From Daphnia carinata (taxonomy: Eukaryota > Arthropoda > Branchiopoda > Diplostraca > Daphniidae), in contig NC_081337.1 of assembly GCF_022539665.2 (NCBI RefSeq), forward strand, positions 9,152,679 to 9,216,678: 64,000 nucleotides of DNA. The letters are read 5' to 3'. How positions within the stretch are numbered: position 1 is the first letter of the stretch; the number at the start of each line of letters is the position of its first letter. Shown piece by piece: positions 63,001-64,000 of the stretch. Made by a program: the position numbers and the translations under genes. Under the pieces are notes generated by a model, which saw only the letters and a program-made list of their open reading frames with translations, did not search any database and was not told where the DNA came from.

Positions 63001-63825
63001 AAATGTCTAAGAAAACAATTTTTCATCAATCTTTAAATGTAACACAAAGTTCTTGAAATATTATGAGTACGGAATATATCACAGTAGCCGGCGGCAGCAG
63101 TCCCACGTCCTCTTTCGTACGAAACGTGAATTTATAAATAAAAACGACTTTAAAAAAACTACTGATAAAAGTTGATTGATTCTTTGCAAAATCTAGCTTT
63201 GAGTGTGAGTGAGCATTAATTTTAAATTGGTTTAACTGGAGTTCTTTTAAAAGAGAGTTACTAATCCACTGAGAAGGGAGGAAGACGTCAGGTACATACA
63301 CCCTTTGATGACGAAGTCAACGTCGACGATGTTCCGATCAAAGAAGGTTCGCCTCTATCCCTACAATAATTTTTTTAAGATTTACTTTTCAAAATCAGTT
63401 GGGGCATGACAACAATTCCACTGAATTAAATTAATTATGAATTTCATTAAAATTGGTTTTTCAGTCAGTAAGCTAGATGAAGTTTGCTAAAAAATGTTTG
63501 CAAGGAAATCTTACCAGATCTTCTTGTTTGTGGCTCCAGCTACAGGAACCCGCGCCACAATCAGAGAAGTATTTTTGGCAATTAGTGCTGATTCATCTGT
63601 ATAAACTGTACGAAAAACTAGTTACATCCTTGCTCGGAAAACTTCCAACACTAGTTTACCTTCATTTGTCTGCGCATTTGTGATCATAAGGTCAAAGTCT
63701 GTAGCCTTGCCCAATTTCTTCTGGTAGACAATTGCCTTTTTTAAGTCGGCAACTGAGATATGCAGGCCATCAAACGTAATTGTATCATAGTCAATCGCCG
63801 ATTTGAACTTGTAATGGATAGACAT
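57038..63825 (-). CDS. RBBP6: E3 ubiquitin-protein ligase RBBP6 (Drosophila snama)
   Basis: Nuclear RING E3 ligase linked to mRNA 3'-end processing and to p53/Rb binding. Eighteen exons: 63825-63660, 63596-63515, 63360-63300, 62471-62376, 62270-62182, 62118-62010, 61941-61820, 61748-61579, 61515-61274, 61191-60891, 60824-60500, 60428-60324, 60237-60058, 59868-59704, 59646-58592, 58500-57677, 57603-57402 and 57309-57038; 1521 aa. The DWNN ubiquitin-like domain is at residues 1-78 (MSIHYKFKSAIDYDTITFDG). A CCHC knuckle follows (C184, C187, H192, C197; KCGMPGHWIKQC), then the KKSTGIPRSFM motif and the RING at C275-C315 (LLCSLCKDLLSDAVLIPCCG ... ECPQCH). Beyond these are proline-rich and RS segments, a Gly/Pro stretch, a very long Arg/Glu/Asp then Lys/Glu run, and the conserved SRWEEDSEEEE block. 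The intron after exon 13 appears to be GC-AG; the others are GT-AG. Confidence 0.97.
58680..59160 (-). repeat. RBBP6: Low-complexity charged repeat inside RBBP6 exon 15
   Basis: About 160 codons made almost only of Arg/Glu/Asp (RERDRERDRDRGDRDKDRER-type) followed by Lys/Glu/Asp (KEKEKEKEKDKENKK-type). Such mixed-charge tracts are usual in RBBP6 tails but this one is long. Other frames of the same DNA are also open because of the repeat. Confidence 0.85.
59869..60057 (-). other. RBBP6: Probable GC-AG intron of RBBP6
   Basis: The exon 13 side reads CGAAG then GCAATT, and no GT donor in the right phase lies nearby. The acceptor TTGCACAG ends at 59869. Splicing with a GC donor joins two Arg/Ser-rich segments in phase 2 (SGSPPR-R-RSRSHSPSRR) and the whole gene stays open, which supports a non-canonical GC-AG intron. 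Confidence 0.7.
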
Positions 63826-64000
63826 TTTCCCGGTACAATTTGCTTACTAAAGACATACAACCAACAGAGATTAAAATCTGAACTTTGAATGACGAAATAC
63901 AGAAAGCCAAGCTTAACCAAACAAACTTAATTCGATTATTTAACATAATGTAAGGGGTAAAAGAGGTATATTATATTATCTCACCATATTCTTGGAAAAA
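63826..64000. other. 5' flank of RBBP6
   Basis: Presumed 5' UTR and promoter of RBBP6. On the minus strand an acceptor-like TATGTCTTTAG lies about 20 bases before the ATG, so a non-coding first exon beyond the window edge is possible. Confidence 0.4.

Overview
The window is nuclear DNA of an arthropod, most probably a branchiopod crustacean such as Daphnia. I infer this from compact spliced genes with many short introns (mostly about 60-150 bases, GT...AG), from arthropod-type orthologues (a Drosophila-like GlcAT-P/S glucuronyltransferase, a Methuselah-like receptor, sidekick, GGA, and RBBP6/snama), and from abundant poly-A/T and poly-C/G tracts in the spacers. There is no operon, plasmid, phage or CRISPR signal. 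I built the gene models by hand from reading frames, splice sites and phase. All six close as multi-exon reading frames whose lengths are multiples of three.

Layout. 1-7.7 kb: no recognisable gene; this is upstream DNA of the first gene. 7.73-9.79 kb (+): a GT43 beta-1,3-glucuronyltransferase, 6 exons, 386 aa. 9.8-18.3 kb: no recognisable gene. 18.29-19.89 kb (+): a secreted Lys/Pro-rich repeat protein of unknown function, 6 exons, 404 aa, with duplicated 39-base mini-exons. 20.8-32.2 kb: an island of repeats dominated by fold-back (inverted-repeat) DNA, including a near-complete 4.8 kb palindrome (27.44-32.22 kb) and a second truncated copy (20.85-24.06 kb). Each copy has head-to-head tRNA-like modules at its centre. 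The flanking segment carries splice-site-bounded, gene-like fragments. Small hairpin elements sit at the outer borders and elsewhere in the island.

32.67-63.8 kb: a gene-dense block of four genes, all on the minus strand. They are a Methuselah-like adhesion-type GPCR (9 exons, 887 aa), the clathrin adaptor GGA (12 exons, 702 aa), the synaptic cell-adhesion protein sidekick (31 exons, 2220 aa: 6 Ig, 13 FNIII, one membrane segment, PDZ-binding tail GFSSFV), and the E3 ubiquitin ligase RBBP6/snama (18 exons, 1521 aa: DWNN, CCHC knuckle, RING, RS and charged tails). The genes are not functionally linked in any obvious way. They cover glycan synthesis, signalling, Golgi-to-endosome sorting, neuronal adhesion, and mRNA 3'-end processing with ubiquitylation.

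Most unusual items: the large fold-back island with head-to-head tRNA-headed arms and captured gene-like sequence; the duplicated mini-exons of the secreted protein; a probable GC-AG intron in RBBP6; and a frame-preserving 105-base cassette-type exon in sidekick.
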